From positions 1-64,000 of the forward strand of contig NZ_JACJSI010000037.1 of NCBI RefSeq assembly GCF_014698065.1: 64,000 nt of DNA, given 5' to 3'. A program made the translations under genes and the position numbers. Below, one piece after another: positions 45,542 through 55,227 of the stretch. This DNA comes from Nostoc flagelliforme FACHB-838 (GTDB taxonomy: Bacteria; Cyanobacteriota; Cyanobacteriia; Cyanobacteriales; Nostocaceae). Under the pieces are notes generated by a model. The model was not told the DNA's origin. It was given only the letters and a program-made list of their open reading frames with translations, and searched no databases. Each line of letters opens with the position of its first letter. The first letter of the stretch is position 1.

Positions 45542-47431
45542 GTGAAATTACACTGGTTACTACCCAGCACTATTGGAACTATTTTCATGCTATCGTCGCC
45601 GGCAATGGCTGCGAGACTTGAATCTTGGCGCTTTGATGCCAATCAAAACAGGCTGGAAATTAATACTGTGGGTGCAGTTCAACCGCAGGCACAACTAATT
45701 TTCAATCCGACTCGGCTAGTAATTGATCTGCCAGGAACTACATTTGGTCGTCCACAGCTAACACAACAGATCGGTGGTGGAATTCGCTCGATCCGTGTTG
45801 GGCAGTTTGATGTAGAAACAACACGGATAGTTGTCGAACTGACCCCTGGTTATACTTTAGACCCCAAACGAGTACAATTTGTTGGTACAACTGGCGATCG
45901 CTGGACTGTGCAATTACCTAGACCCGAAATTGACAAAGCAGCATCCCCTCCCAGAAGTGCTTACAGTGTAGTTACCCCAGACTCTGAACCTCAACCCAAT
46001 ATTTCAAGGGTCGCCACTACTACACGAGGGGCGACTCAAATTGAGAACTTACAAGTAACAGGCGATGGCTTGTTTATTCGTACCAGTGGTGGTAATCCTC
46101 CAATTCAGGTAATTCGCAGCCGCGATCGCGCTACCATTTTTGTAGATATCTCTGGCGCATCTTTATCACCACGTCTGGCGCAGCAGAGTAATATACCCGT
46201 TAACAAACATGGTATTAGCCGCGTCGAACTCACCTCATTGCAAACCCAACCTCCTGGTGTTCGCTTGACTTTACGGGTAGATAAAAATAGCCCAGACTGG
46301 CGAGCAACTAATAGTAACAGTGGTGGTTTAGTAATTTTACCTAGTCGTGTTGTCACGTTGCCTGAGAGTAATAATTTAAACAACCTATCGGACAATCAAT
46401 CACAACCACCGTCCTTTCCTAGTAGACCACCTGCCAACAACTCGCCAGCAACAATTGAATCTGTGCAAGTGGCTGATAATGGCACACAACTACTAATTAG
46501 AGGCAACCAACCTTTATCTGCTACGGGAAGTTGGGATAGATCCTCTGGTATCTTTCGCGTCACAATTACCAATGCCAAGTTAGCTCCCAGAGTTACAGGG
46601 CCTACTTTTGCTGCCAATAGCCCCATTCTCCGAGTACGTCTGCAACCCCAACAACCTAATACTGTCGTTGTCTTAATTCAACCAGCAGGCGGAGTACAAC
46701 TTGGGCAACCCAGGCAAATCGGCGACCAGCTTTTGGCTCTACCAATACTAGGCTCTCGGCGAATTATTGCACTCCCTGGAAGGACTCCCTTTGCTTTACC
46801 TGGGCTACCACCGCCAAACCGAGGGCCATTCCCAGACCCAAATAATCCCAATCCCCAGCCCTCAATACAACCACAACGCCCGATTACCAATGGACGAGTG
46901 GTAGTCCTCATTGACCCTGGACATGGCGGTAAAGACCCTGGAGCAATAGGTCTTGGGGGATTACGCGAAAAGGATATTATTTTGTCTATTGGCAAAAGAA
47001 TAGCTCAGGTTTTGCAGCAAAATGGCGTACAAGTAGTTATGACGCGAGATTCGGACTATTTCGTTACCCTTCCGGGAAGGGTGCAATTAGCAGAACGAGC
47101 GAATGCTGATGTCTTTGTTAGCATTCATGCTAATGCAGTTGGGCCAGGTCGTTCGGATGTTAGTGGCTTAGAAACGTATTATTACGGCAGTGGTTTGGGT
47201 CTAGCTCGCACTGTCCATAACAGTATTCTTCAAAATGTAAATGTCAGAGATAGGGGAGTGCGGCGAGCCAGATTTTTTGTCCTCAGAAAAAGTTCCATGC
47301 CTTCTATTCTCGTAGAAACAGGTTATTTGACTGGTCGAGATGATAACGCTAAACTCAGAACCTCAGCTTATCAAAATCAAATGGGAGATGCGATCGCTCG
47401 TGGCATCCTTCAGTATCTAAAGAGAAGATAA
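45542..47431 (+). CDS. amiC1: N-acetylmuramoyl-L-alanine amidase AmiC1
   Basis: A 629-residue periplasmic cell-wall amidase. GTG 45542 with GGAG upstream. Signal peptide 1-23 (ends S-P-A-M-A), two AMIN domains (about 25-125 and 305-400) that target septal wall, a Pro-rich linker, and an Amidase_3 domain from about 453: I-D-P-G-H-G-G-K-D-P-G (Zn His), R-E-K-D (Zn Glu), S-I-H-A-N-A (Zn His), V-E-T-G-Y-L (catalytic Glu). AmiC proteins drill nanopores in the septa of filamentous cyanobacteria for cell-cell exchange. Tandem paralogue of the next gene. Confidence 0.92.
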   Translation: MKLHWLLPSTIGTIFMLSSPAMAARLESWRFDANQNRLEINTVGAVQPQAQLIFNPTRLVIDLPGTTFGRPQLTQQIGGGIRSIRVGQFDVETTRIVVELTPGYTLDPKRVQFVGTTGDRWTVQLPRPEIDKAASPPRSAYSVVTPDSEPQPNISRVATTTRGATQIENLQVTGDGLFIRTSGGNPPIQVIRSRDRATIFVDISGASLSPRLAQQSNIPVNKHGISRVELTSLQTQPPGVRLTLRVDKNSPDWRATNSNSGGLVILPSRVVTLPESNNLNNLSDNQSQPPSFPSRPPANNSPATIESVQVADNGTQLLIRGNQPLSATGSWDRSSGIFRVTITNAKLAPRVTGPTFAANSPILRVRLQPQQPNTVVVLIQPAGGVQLGQPRQIGDQLLALPILGSRRIIALPGRTPFALPGLPPPNRGPFPDPNNPNPQPSIQPQRPITNGRVVVLIDPGHGGKDPGAIGLGGLREKDIILSIGKRIAQVLQQNGVQVVMTRDSDYFVTLPGRVQLAERANADVFVSIHANAVGPGRSDVSGLETYYYGSGLGLARTVHNSILQNVNVRDRGVRRARFFVLRKSSMPSILVETGYLTGRDDNAKLRTSAYQNQMGDAIARGILQYLKRR

Positions 47432-47758
47432 GTAATTTGGTCTAAATTATTGAGTAAATACATCTAATCTTTACCATTTTTATCCTTTTTAGTAGTAGAA
47501 CAATTTAAGTATTCTTGCGGCGGAATAGAAGTAGCTTCTTTGTTATTGTCATCTGATGCTTTGCAAGTCAACAGATTTTGGATTTAGTGTAACGCGATGT
47601 TTAGTCTGGCATAACCTAAAATTGGCACTCTAAAAAATGCTCGATAACTCGCTAAAGCTGCGCTATCGGCAATCTAAAATCTAAAATTGGCAGTCAAATT
47701 TATCTAGGCTAATAACATGGCACAATCAGAGGAGCGTGCTATATTTTACGCCATTAGC
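47432..47758. other. Spacer between the two amiC genes
   Basis: No gene called. A 38-codon open stretch on the minus strand (about 47470-47583, Q-E-Y-L-N-C-S-T-T-K-K-D-K) lacks ATG or a ribosome site. The right end leads into the duplicated leader at 47759. Confidence 0.45.
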
Positions 47759-47868
47759 TGTGTCTTAATAACAGCGCAAAACTCAAGTGTGCGTGGTGAC
47801 GGTGTGAGGATTTGCCAATATGTTGATATGTTGACGGCTCCCATAAATGTGAATTAGGAGAAAAGACT
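47759..47868 (+). promoter_or_regulatory. amiC2 leader (copy of the amiC1 leader)
   Basis: Matches 45413-45541 as described there, ending in ATTAGGAGAAAAGACTGTG. The GGAG is the ribosome site for the GTG start. Confidence 0.7.
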
Positions 47869-49773
47869 GTGAAATTACGCTGGTTACTATCCAGTACTAT
47901 TGGAACCATCTTCATGCTATCGTCGCCCGCAATGGCCGCGAAACTAGAATTTTGGCGTTTTGATGCTAATCAGAACAGGCTAGAATTTAATACTCTTGGA
48001 AATGTTCAACCCCAAGCACAATTAATTTTTAACCCCACTCGTTTGGTAATTGATTTGCCAGGAACCACATTTGGCCGTCCGCAGCTAAATCAACAGGTGG
48101 GTGGTGCAATTCGTTCAATCCGTATTGGGCAGTTTGATGTAGAAACAACACGCATAGTAGTTGAAATTACTCCTGGTTATACTTTAGACCCCAAACAAGT
48201 ACAGTTTATCAGTACGACTGGCGATCGCTGGACAGTACAACTACCTACGCCAGAACCTGAAAATGTATCCTCAAAAAATACTGAGGGGCAGCCAGGAGAA
48301 GTTATAGCCACACAAACTTCTCCGAGAACATCTACGCCAACATTCCCCCCTAGGAATATTTACAATGTAGTAACGGCAGGTTCTGTGAATCTACCGAACA
48401 ACGGAACGGTTATCGCCAGGGCTATTCAAATTGAGAGCTTACAAGTCACAGGTGATGGTTTTTTTGTCCGTACAAATGGTGGTAATCCTCAGATTCAGGT
48501 AAATCGTAGCAACAATCAAAAAGCAATTAACATCGACATTGCTGGCGCAACTTTATCATCAACTCTAGAGCAGCGAGATTTGCCGATTAATCGCTATGGT
48601 GTCAGCCGTATACAGTTTACCCAACTGCAAACCAGCCCATCTGTTGTTCGCCTGACTTTACAGGTAGATGAAAATAGTCCAAATTGGCGAGCAACTACTA
48701 GCAGTGTTGGTGGTTTCGTGATTATACCTAGTCGTGGCGTTGTACAGTTGCCTGGAAATAACAGTCCACGCCCTATACCATCTGCTAACACCTCAACTGC
48801 AACCATTCAGTCTGTGGAACTGGCTAATAATGGTACACAACTGTTGATTCGAGCCGACCAAACTTTATCTGCTATTGGAGGCTGGGATAGAACTTCTGGT
48901 CTGTACCGCATTTCTATTAACAATGCTAAGTTAGCTCCCAAAGTCACAGGCCCTACTTTTAATCCTAATAGCCCTATTTTGCGAGTTCGCCTGCAACCAC
49001 AAGAATCCAATACTATCAACGTCTTAGTTCAACCAGCAGCCGGAGTGCAAATTGGCGAACTCAACCAAGTTGGCGATCAGCTTTTAGCTTTACAATTACA
49101 ACGTACTGGTAGCAGCATTACACCGCCCGTTGCTTTACCTTCCCTGCCATCGCCAGACCAAGCTCAATTACCGAATTCCACAGATAATCCCCGTCCAATT
49201 TCCCAGCCACGGCCACGTCCCTCGGCTCCTAAAGGGAAATTGCTAGTAGTTATTGACCCAGGACATGGTGGAAAAGACTCAGGCGCTCCTGGTCTAGGTG
49301 GACTTTTAGAAAAGGATGTAATTCTGCCCATTGGTAAAAGGGTAGGAGCAATTTTAGAGCAAAATGGTGTTCAAGCAGTGCTAACGCGGGATGCCGACTT
49401 TTTCGTCGAACTTCAGGGACGGGTAGACATTGCCAAGCGAGTTAATGCGACTTTGTTTGTCAGCATTCACGCTAATTCGGTTGATAATCGCCCTGATGTC
49501 AATGGGTTAGAAGTATATTATTACGACAGCGGTTATGCTCTGGCTGAAGTAGTTCGTAAAACCATCCTTCAGGAAATCGGTACTATCAAAGACCGGGGAA
49601 CCCGCAAAGCCAGATTCTACGTTCTCAGAAAAAGCTCTATGCCTTCAATTTTGATAGAAATAGGCTATATGAGTGGTTATGAGGATAATCCCAGATTGGG
49701 GACACCAGAATATCAAAATCGGATGGCAGAAGCGATCGCTCGTGGCATCCTAAAATACTTACAGCAGAGGTAA
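47869..49773 (+). CDS. amiC2: N-acetylmuramoyl-L-alanine amidase AmiC2
   Basis: A 634-residue paralogue of AmiC1 with the same layout: signal peptide (S-P-A-M-A), two AMIN domains, Pro-rich linker, Amidase_3 from about residue 460. Zn and catalytic residues are present (D-P-G-H-G-G-K-D-S-G, L-E-K-D, S-I-H-A-N-S, I-E-I-G-Y-M). The catalytic-site segment has I-E-I where AmiC1 has V-E-T. In Nostoc punctiforme AmiC2 is needed for septal nanopores and differentiation. GTG 47869. murI follows 129 bp later on the same strand. Confidence 0.92.
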   Translation: MKLRWLLSSTIGTIFMLSSPAMAAKLEFWRFDANQNRLEFNTLGNVQPQAQLIFNPTRLVIDLPGTTFGRPQLNQQVGGAIRSIRIGQFDVETTRIVVEITPGYTLDPKQVQFISTTGDRWTVQLPTPEPENVSSKNTEGQPGEVIATQTSPRTSTPTFPPRNIYNVVTAGSVNLPNNGTVIARAIQIESLQVTGDGFFVRTNGGNPQIQVNRSNNQKAINIDIAGATLSSTLEQRDLPINRYGVSRIQFTQLQTSPSVVRLTLQVDENSPNWRATTSSVGGFVIIPSRGVVQLPGNNSPRPIPSANTSTATIQSVELANNGTQLLIRADQTLSAIGGWDRTSGLYRISINNAKLAPKVTGPTFNPNSPILRVRLQPQESNTINVLVQPAAGVQIGELNQVGDQLLALQLQRTGSSITPPVALPSLPSPDQAQLPNSTDNPRPISQPRPRPSAPKGKLLVVIDPGHGGKDSGAPGLGGLLEKDVILPIGKRVGAILEQNGVQAVLTRDADFFVELQGRVDIAKRVNATLFVSIHANSVDNRPDVNGLEVYYYDSGYALAEVVRKTILQEIGTIKDRGTRKARFYVLRKSSMPSILIEIGYMSGYEDNPRLGTPEYQNRMAEAIARGILKYLQQR

Positions 49774-49902
49774 TATAGTACAAGTTACTAATTAAAGAGG
49801 TAGTATTTAAACTTCTTTTACGCGTAGAATCTAGTGGTCAATTTGAAGATTGTCTGCTAAATTCTGTATTTTAAATCCCAAAACCTAAATTTATATCTGC
49901 CT

Positions 49903-50769
49903 GTGTATTCATCTTCCATTTTTGAAGGGAATCTTGACGATTTTTCTGATCAAGAACCCCAACGTGCCCCAATTGGCATCTTTGATAGTGGTGTGGGTGG
50001 ACTGACGGTATTGCGACAACTATATCGGCAACTCCCCAATGAGTCAATTGTTTACTTTGGGGATACAGCCCGACTTCCTTACGGAATTCGTTCACAAGCA
50101 GAAATTTTACGATTTACGCGTGAAATTATTACCTGGCTACAACAGCAGCGGGTAAAAATGGTGATTATGGCTTGCAACACCAGTTCTGCTTTAGCCCTAG
50201 AAACCGTGCGTCAAGAATTTAGCATACCTATTTTGGGAGTAATCCTACCGGGTGCGAAAGCTGCTGTGCAGCAAGGAAAACGCATTGGTGTAATTGCTAC
50301 TCCAGCTACAGCTAAGAGTAATGCTTATAAGCACGCTATACTCGAAATTGCTCCTGATGTCCAAGTCTGGCAAGTTGGATGCCCAGAGTTTGTGCCACTC
50401 ATTGAGCAAAACCGCATTCATGACCCTTACACTGCTGAAGTAGCAAGAGCCTACTTAGAACCTTTATTAGAGCAGGAAATTGACACCCTAGTCCACGGCT
50501 GTACTCATTATCCCCACCTTACACCAGTACTGCGATCGCTCCTTCCTTCTCAAGTCCAGTTGGTTGATCCGGCTGTTCATGTTGTGGCAGCTTGTGCCCA
50601 AGAGCTAGACTTACTAGGTTTAAGAAATACTCACCTACCATTACCAACGCGCTTCGCTGTCAGCGGTTGTCCGAAACAGTTTTCCCAGTCAGGAGTGCAG
50701 TGGTTAGGCTATACCCCAATGGTTGAAGAGGTTTCCTTCACTGATATCGCTATTTCCCAACTCCAATAA
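49903..50769 (+). CDS. murI: Glutamate racemase
   Basis: A 288-residue MurI supplying D-glutamate for peptidoglycan. Both catalytic cysteines are present (M-A-C-N-T-S-S-A and V-H-G-C-T-H-Y-P), as is the N-terminal I-G-I-F-D-S-G-V-G-G-L-T-V loop. The start is GTG 49903, giving a 20-residue head before the enzyme proper. It follows the two amidases, grouping wall-synthesis genes. Length and motifs normal. Confidence 0.95.
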   Translation: MYSSSIFEGNLDDFSDQEPQRAPIGIFDSGVGGLTVLRQLYRQLPNESIVYFGDTARLPYGIRSQAEILRFTREIITWLQQQRVKMVIMACNTSSALALETVRQEFSIPILGVILPGAKAAVQQGKRIGVIATPATAKSNAYKHAILEIAPDVQVWQVGCPEFVPLIEQNRIHDPYTAEVARAYLEPLLEQEIDTLVHGCTHYPHLTPVLRSLLPSQVQLVDPAVHVVAACAQELDLLGLRNTHLPLPTRFAVSGCPKQFSQSGVQWLGYTPMVEEVSFTDIAISQLQ

Positions 50770-50778
50770 AACTAATAA

Positions 50779-50822
50779 GTCCTTAGTCCTTGAATCAAAA
50801 CAATTGACCAAGGACGAAGGAC
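50779..50822. repeat. Imperfect 14-bp inverted repeat after murI
   Basis: GTCCTTAGTCCTTG (50779-50792) and CAAGGACGAAGGAC (50809-50822) pair with one mismatch. Lies 10 bp after the murI stop; the sequence GTCCTTxGTC is shared with the hairpin at 42367. Confidence 0.65.
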
Positions 50823-50835
50823 AAATGACAAATGA

Positions 50836-51009
50836 CTATTGACTATTAACTGATATCTCCTGCTTATGTTTTCCTTCAGCAGATGAAGGGAAACTTGTAG
50901 GCACAGTCTTTGTACCCGTTCGCTTCGCCAGTGCTAATAACAGGTAGACCGTGAACAAATATCCAGAGGCTAAAATAAAAATCATCATAGGCATACTTCC
51001 GTAAATCAT
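50836..51009 (-). CDS. Possible small single-helix membrane protein
   Basis: A 57-codon frame from ATG 51009 to TAG 50836. The product starts M-I-Y-G-S-M-P-M-M-I-F-I-L-A-S-G-Y-L-F and continues T-V-Y-L-L-L-A-L-A-K-R, one clear membrane helix with a basic end, then a Ser/Thr/Lys-rich tail. Hydrophobic pattern and codon use look protein-like, and small membrane proteins of this size are common in cyanobacteria. No family recognised; the C-terminal 15 codons may be intergenic repeat sequence. Confidence 0.45.
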   Translation of the reverse strand: MIYGSMPMMIFILASGYLFTVYLLLALAKRTGTKTVPTSFPSSAEGKHKQEISVNSQ

Positions 51010-51956
51010 TGTTCTACTAGCACCCTTTTAAAACGAATATAAAATTACATAAAATTAGTAGAACCTCAGCCACACAAGTACATTCTTGATGGCTGTAGTT
51101 TCATGATGGTAAAATTGCCTATAGAGATAAAATCCTCTACGGACAAAGAATTTATTGTCTAATACAACTTCTTGCAGACCATAGATCGCACAGCAGTTAG
51201 GTTGCCGTTTAGCAATCGAAAACTACGATTCTCAGCGGTCTACTTGATCTGCTTTATTTTTGCTCAAACTTCTGTAAAAAGAGCAATGTTTGCGCTCAAC
51301 GTGCGCTTAAGACGTGTAGCGACTTCCCATAGGGATATGACACAGCTCCAAACCAGGAGTTTTGCGTATCGTAGGAAAAATTAAAGGAACTATTACCTTA
51401 ATCTAACCGACGAATATTTATTTTAGACTCACAATACCAAGTAAGTAAAATCAACTAGTAGCTGATTTACTTTTGGGTGTGAATATCTGAAAAATTTAAA
51501 ATTCCTATATTTTAGCGTAACACAATGACCTTGAATTTGAAGCTCAATCGGCTGCTAAATTTCAAATTTTTTGAAGAGCTAGACTTCAGTCCGGGAGAAA
51601 TTTAGTCTTACTTATTGGCGACAAATTAAATTTACCTCCTTTTTGTCAATAAGTAATATTGTTTAAATTATGTTTTTAACTGTAGCTTAAACATCAGAGA
51701 GGAAACTACTTAACATAATTCAGGCTGATATTTATTTTTTCATACTGATAATTCCCGTTTTAAGTTATTTTAAAACCTGAATTATCAAAAATAAAGTATA
51801 ATTACTTATTTACAAATCTATTAACAACCCTAATTATCACCCATAGACTCATAAATGTGGGATTACCTGATGAAAACTTTGCGCTGGCACAGGGTTATCT
51901 TAAAATGAGTATAGGATATGTAAACTTTCGTAACCTAAGTCAGAGTCCGCCCATCC
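51010..51956. other. Long intergenic region before sds
   Basis: About 950 bp. A 70-codon ORF at 51172-51384 is basic and of odd composition, and I do not accept it. The rest is AT-rich. The right end holds the sds promoter region. Confidence 0.5.
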
Positions 51957-52928
51957 ATGACCCCAGCCACCTCCCTGTTTACCCCTGTGGAAGCAGACCT
52001 GCGACTACTAGCAGATAACCTAAAACAGCTAGTTGGAAACCGCCACCCCATTCTGTTTGCAGCAGCCGAACATTTATTCGGAGCTGGGGGAAAGCGTATC
52101 AGACCAGCAATTGTCCTGCTAATATCGCGGGCAACAATGTTAGAACAAGATATTACACTGCGTCATCGCCGCCTAGCTGAGATTACAGAAATGATTCACA
52201 CAGCAAGTTTGGTACATGACGATGTGGTAGATGAATCAGACGTGCGGCGAGGCGTCCCTACCGTTCATAGTTTGTTCGGGAACCGCATTGCCATCTTAGC
52301 AGGAGATTTTCTCTTTGCCCAATCATCCTGGTATTTAGCAAACTTGGACAATTTGGAGGTGGTGAAACTGCTCTCAGAAGTCATTATGGATTTGGCTACT
52401 GGGGAGATTCAGCAGGGACTGAATCGTTTTGATGCTAGTATCTCTATTGAAACTTACCTCCAGAAGAGTTATTACAAAACAGCTTCGTTAATCGCCAACA
52501 GTTCTAAAGCAGCTGGATTGCTCAGTGAAGTGTCACGAGAAACTGTTGAGCATCTGTATAGCTACGGTCGTCATTTTGGTATTGCATTTCAAATTGTTGA
52601 TGACATTCTAGATTTCACCAGTACAACAGATACCTTGGGTAAACCAGTGGGGTCGGATCTCAAAAGTGGTAATCTGACTGCACCCGTTTTATTTGCTTTA
52701 GCCCAAAAACCATCTTTGGAAGTGCTGATTGAGCGAGAGTTTGCTCAAGAAGGGGATTTAGAACAAGCACTAGCACTGATTCAAGATAGTCATGGTATAC
52801 AGCAGGCAAGAGATTTGGCTGCTCACCATGCTAAGTTGGCAATTGAACATCTTGCAGTTCTCCCACCCTCAGAATCTCACCAGGCATTGATTAACATAGC
52901 TGAGTACACACTGAGTCGCCTCTATTAA
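51957..52928 (+). CDS. sds: Solanesyl/long-chain polyprenyl diphosphate synthase
   Basis: A 323-residue trans-prenyltransferase. Both Asp-rich motifs are present: first D-D-x-x-D with Asp88, Asp89 and Asp92 (V-H-D-D-V-V-D), second V-D-D-I-L-D. G-G-K-R-I-R-P is the IPP site. The residues just before the first motif (M-I-H-T-A-S-L-V) are small, which permits long products. In cyanobacteria it makes the C45 chain of plastoquinone. ATG 51957; no strong ribosome site is visible. Same order (murI, then sds, then hetZ) as in Anabaena. Confidence 0.92.
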   Translation: MTPATSLFTPVEADLRLLADNLKQLVGNRHPILFAAAEHLFGAGGKRIRPAIVLLISRATMLEQDITLRHRRLAEITEMIHTASLVHDDVVDESDVRRGVPTVHSLFGNRIAILAGDFLFAQSSWYLANLDNLEVVKLLSEVIMDLATGEIQQGLNRFDASISIETYLQKSYYKTASLIANSSKAAGLLSEVSRETVEHLYSYGRHFGIAFQIVDDILDFTSTTDTLGKPVGSDLKSGNLTAPVLFALAQKPSLEVLIEREFAQEGDLEQALALIQDSHGIQQARDLAAHHAKLAIEHLAVLPPSESHQALINIAEYTLSRLY

Positions 52929-53343
52929 ATCGGCTATCAAGTGGAAAGTGGGAATTTAGGTATAGGGTGTGTTACAGATTCCGTAATGCACCAAAAACCT
53001 GAAATGTTGTATTGCGCTAACGCCTTAACACACATTAAAGCAGTTTTACATTTAATTCAACCCACCTATTTACTAGGTAGAAAGTGGAGTTTTTTTATTT
53101 GGAACTTCTTAAGTGTAAAACTTTGGTTCACTAAGAAACTAAAACTTTAAAACTGAAAAATGTTCACTGAGAACTGTTTTTTAACAAATTTTAAGTTTCA
53201 CCAAGAGTTGAGTTAGTAGCATGGTGTAAGTGAAAGAAAAAATTTCTTTTTTTCACTGATTTAAAAAACTTTTTTCAAAGAATTTAAGATTTAAAATTTT
53301 GGATGTGGGATTGTATCTAAAAAACTCCACATCCAAATTTTTT
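52929..53343. other. Intergenic region downstream of sds
   Basis: About 415 bp, AT-rich. A 69-codon ORF starting near 52941 has no ribosome site and unusual composition and is not called. No hairpin with a good T-run was seen. Confidence 0.5.
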
Positions 53344-53817
53344 CTATGCAATATCAGGGGGTATCTGTTTAGGCGATCGCTGCTGTCGTAACTGTTTCTG
53401 TATGAGTTTCTCTAGTTCAGTTCGCCGAACTTCGACGGTATGAGTGGTCTTACCCGGCGTTTCCAAAAAAACGATACTATCTACGGGTTCTAATGCCACC
53501 ATTTGGAACAAAATATGGGTGACAGGAGTAATTTTAGCTAGCATTTGAGGGTCAAGCCCAGCAGGGGAAATTAGAGAGACATCCTGTATGGTAGGGAAAG
53601 CGTAAAGAACGCGCTTTTCCAATCCTGGATTAGCACGATTGCTCAACGTAGTTACAACCCAGCTTGACTCCAGATTTTGGAGAATATAGTACTGGGAGTA
53701 GCGTAATTTTAGAGCGATCGCTCTAAGGGCAGGAGCAATTGCTGCAACAAGATGTGGTGTTATACCATCTCGGGGTGCATTGTCAATCAGCAATTGAATT
53801 TGTGCTTCTAAATCCAT
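53344..53817 (-). CDS. Conserved cyanobacterial hypothetical protein
   Basis: From ATG 53817 the product has 157 residues (an upstream in-frame start at 53856 adds 13 residues, less likely). It is soluble: helix 1-35 (D-L-E-A-Q-I-Q-L-L-I-D-N-A-P-R-D-G), then A-L-K-L-R-Y-S-Q-Y-Y-I-L-Q-N, W-V-V-T-T-L-S and a charged C-terminal helix. I do not recognise a named family, but a gene of this kind lies next to hetZ in Anabaena as I recall. It is divergent from hetZ. Confidence 0.7.
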   Translation of the reverse strand: MDLEAQIQLLIDNAPRDGITPHLVAAIAPALRAIALKLRYSQYYILQNLESSWVVTTLSNRANPGLEKRVLYAFPTIQDVSLISPAGLDPQMLAKITPVTHILFQMVALEPVDSIVFLETPGKTTHTVEVRRTELEKLIQKQLRQQRSPKQIPPDIA

Positions 53818-53873
53818 AATGACTTGTATACGGCTCCTGGGTAATGGCAATAACATCTATCAAGTGTGAACAA

Positions 53874-53890
53874 TCCCATCAGAATTGGGA
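53874..53890. promoter_or_regulatory. Inverted repeat upstream of hetZ
   Basis: TCCCA-N7-TGGGA, about 130 bp before the hetZ start. hetZ is a known HetR target in Anabaena, and HetR sites are inverted repeats with runs of G and C. This one is short and I cannot show it is a HetR site. Confidence 0.3.
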
Positions 53891-54021
53891 ATAATAAAAT
53901 CAGCCACATCCTCAATAGTAGGATTGGTCTGCGTTTAGCTTATACGTAAAACCGAACAAGCCAATACCCACAGTCCTACAGGTTGTATTTAAATACTTAG
54001 GGTCTTTTGAAAACCGAGACT

Positions 54022-55227
54022 ATGAATTCAGCCGCAACCGCAACTATTCCATCTGCAACTATTCTGGGAGAAAATTCTACAGGCGTGGAGGTGATCTTTC
54101 AACTCCTGTCCAAGGAGTTTCAGCAGTCAACCAAAGCTTCGGAACAAAATTGCCACGATGTAGCAAGACGTATCACCACCGAAGTCTACCGGATTTGTCA
54201 TGAAAGCAAACGTATCCAAGCTTCTGGAACTGTAGAAAGCTCGGCGATGACCCTAGCTCGGCATCGGCTGCAACAGTGTCTCAGGTACTATCAGTTGGGT
54301 TCAAATCGGGGCAGGGTCGAATTACACAGTACTCTGAGTGCAATTGTTTATCGATATATTAATCCACCTCAGAGGCAATTGAGCTATCAAGGGCGGCTGA
54401 CGATAATTGAAGATTTCCTCCAGAGTTTTTATCTAGAAGCGCTGAACGCTTTCCGGCGAGAAAATCAACTTGGTGCCACTTATCGCCCGCAAACGCTCTT
54501 GGAATTGTCCGAGTATATGGCATTTACCGAGCGCTACGGCAAGCGACGCATTCCTTTACCAGGCCGTCAGCAGCAGCTAATTATCCTCCGGGCACAAACT
54601 TTTTCCCAACAGCAGCCCCCAGAAACCAGCGTAGATATAGAACAAGCCTCAGAGGGTAGCAATAATGAAGGTGATGGTTCTTGGGAAGAGCCAGCAGTTC
54701 ACCAATTGCGCTCCACAATGGCAACGCAAGCCGAACCCGAACCTGAAGAAGACACCTTGCGCTCCGTTGTTGTTACAGAATTAATGAATTATCTCGAACA
54801 ACGGCAACAATCTGACTGCGCTGATTATTTTTCCCTCCGCCTCCAGGATTTATCAGCACAGGAAATTGAGTCGGTTTTAGGTTTAACCCCTCGTCAGAGA
54901 GATTATTTGCAACAGCGCTTTAAGTATCATTTGATTCGGTTTGCCCTGTTGCACCGTTGGGAATTAGTTCACGAATGGCTGGAAGCTTCTCTGCACACCA
55001 ATTTGGGCTTAACTCCCCAGCAATGGCAAGTATACACAGCACAACTGGACAATAAGCAACGGTCTTTATTAGAGTTGAAGCAACAAGGACAAGCTGATGA
55101 AAAAATAGCAAAAACTTTAGGGCTGTCAATGGCACAACTGCAAAAACGATGGTTTAAAATTCTTGAGCAAGCTTGGGAAATTCGTAACTCATTAGTTTCC
55201 GGATCAGGTGCATCTACTCATGAATAG
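54022..55227 (+). CDS. hetZ: Heterocyst differentiation protein HetZ
   Basis: A 401-residue protein from ATG 54022 (M-N-S-A-A-T-A-T-I-P), the start used for Anabaena HetZ; the frame is open to a TTG five codons upstream. HetZ is a DNA-binding regulator acting early in heterocyst commitment together with HetR. The C-terminal half contains helix-turn-helix-like segments (Q-E-I-E-S-V-L-G-L-T-P-R-Q-R-D-Y-L, and D-E-K-I-A-K-T-L-G-L-S-M-A-Q-L), which recall sigma-factor region 4. The patU start overlaps its end by 8 bp. Identification rests on gene order plus remembered sequence. Confidence 0.88.
   Translation: MNSAATATIPSATILGENSTGVEVIFQLLSKEFQQSTKASEQNCHDVARRITTEVYRICHESKRIQASGTVESSAMTLARHRLQQCLRYYQLGSNRGRVELHSTLSAIVYRYINPPQRQLSYQGRLTIIEDFLQSFYLEALNAFRRENQLGATYRPQTLLELSEYMAFTERYGKRRIPLPGRQQQLIILRAQTFSQQQPPETSVDIEQASEGSNNEGDGSWEEPAVHQLRSTMATQAEPEPEEDTLRSVVVTELMNYLEQRQQSDCADYFSLRLQDLSAQEIESVLGLTPRQRDYLQQRFKYHLIRFALLHRWELVHEWLEASLHTNLGLTPQQWQVYTAQLDNKQRSLLELKQQGQADEKIAKTLGLSMAQLQKRWFKILEQAWEIRNSLVSGSGASTHE

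Noticed and set aside
47470-47583. 38-codon open stretch between amiC1 and amiC2, minus strand
   Set aside because: No usable start codon and no homology recognised.
51172-51384. 70-codon ORF on the plus strand before sds
   Set aside because: No ribosome site, basic low-quality composition and no recognisable fold; likely chance.
52941-53150. 69-codon ORF after sds
   Set aside because: No ribosome site and AT-rich chance-like composition.
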